A stretch of 64,000 nt of DNA from Symbiodinium microadriaticum (taxonomy: Eukaryota; Sar; Dinophyceae; Suessiales; Symbiodiniaceae): the NCBI GenBank assembly GCA_001939145.1, contig LSRX01001087.1, positions 177,529 through 241,528 on the forward strand. The letters run 5' to 3'. Both the position numbers and the translations under genes were made by a program. The notes beneath the pieces were generated by a model. It searched no databases. It had not been told where the DNA came from and saw only the letters and a program-made list of their open reading frames with translations. This document shows positions 63,702-64,000 of the stretch, piece by piece. Within the stretch, counting starts at the first letter, position 1; each line of letters starts with the position of its first letter.

Positions 63702-64000
63702 AGATTGCAGCCTGGCAATGCATGTTGCTCAGCAATGAAGCTTCGCGCCGGGAAGTGTTCCTGCATGTGAGACTGCACCTGTAACTCACATGCAGCCATG
63801 TCTGCTGGACAAAATGCAGGCATGTATAAGAAAGCCACACCTCATGGAGGCCGAGCACTTCCGATCTATGCTTGACAAAGTTGCATATATCTATCCTCGG
63901 GCACACTGCCCATCTATGTATTTATATGTGTGCCATGCATAGACGTGGCTGAGGCCATCACTGCAAAATCGGATGCATCTGCTCATGCATGTGCTCACTG
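63702..64000. other. No feature recognised at the window edge
   Basis: GCATGC and TGCATG words are frequent (63715-63830, 63935-63995), as in 62620-62840. No exon, terminal repeat or RNA gene could be supported. Confidence 0.4.

Overview
The window looks like nuclear DNA of a dinoflagellate. The best evidence is a 670-codon transposase-like gene of a type that, from memory, is abundant in dinoflagellate genomes. Supporting signs are very small exons, introns that appear to start with GC or GA as well as GT, acceptors followed by G, plant/alveolate-type telomere-like motifs (TTTAGGG/CCCTAAA) scattered everywhere, and almost all coding signal on one strand. The genus cannot be set from sequence alone. 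No rRNA gene, intact tRNA gene, CRISPR array, bacterial operon or recognisable spliced-leader sequence was seen.

Layout. 0-1.2 kb is a CATA/TATG-type microsatellite field. From 1.2 to about 56 kb the DNA is a mosaic of short minus-strand exons (usually 40-350 bp), short introns, blocks of degenerate telomere-like heptamers, and at least ten families of 80-300 bp inverted-repeat elements. I could name two genes here. One is an AMP-forming (ANL superfamily) enzyme spread over about 8.0-10.9 kb. The other is an ankyrin-repeat/DHHC protein S-acyltransferase of the AKR1 type over about 15.9-18.9 kb, with eight exons. The other exon clusters (5.4-5.7, 11.6-12.3, 13.6-15.6, 21.5-23.6, 24.5-25.2, 28.2-28.4, 30.5-32.9, 42.2-42.6, 44.0-45.5, 49.0-50.1, 50.4-51.7 and 55.4-55.6 kb) read as protein on the minus strand, but I do not recognise their families. 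Exon ends there are my own manual splice calls. Most need transcript support, and several phases do not close.

From about 56 kb to the end the texture changes. Telomere-like blocks and the inverted-repeat families nearly vanish. Two long uninterrupted minus-strand ORFs appear: a CACTA/Plavaka-like transposase and a basic protein with an acidic tail. They flank several kilobases of tandem repeats and microsatellites, and this half may be one large DNA transposon or a cluster of transposon remains.

The most interesting theme is intron origin. In several places an inverted-repeat element, or a short run of telomere-like heptamers, fills the gap between two minus-strand coding segments almost exactly. 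Examples are 45.11-45.42, 5.50-5.60, 11.69-11.78 and 14.886-14.944 kb. Many introns in unrelated genes also share one 5' end motif. This fits an introner-type system in which mobile elements create introns, with telomere-like repeats as an additional intron-building material. A separate 971 bp element at 27.1-28.0 kb has terminal inverted repeats and a perfect 8-bp target duplication.
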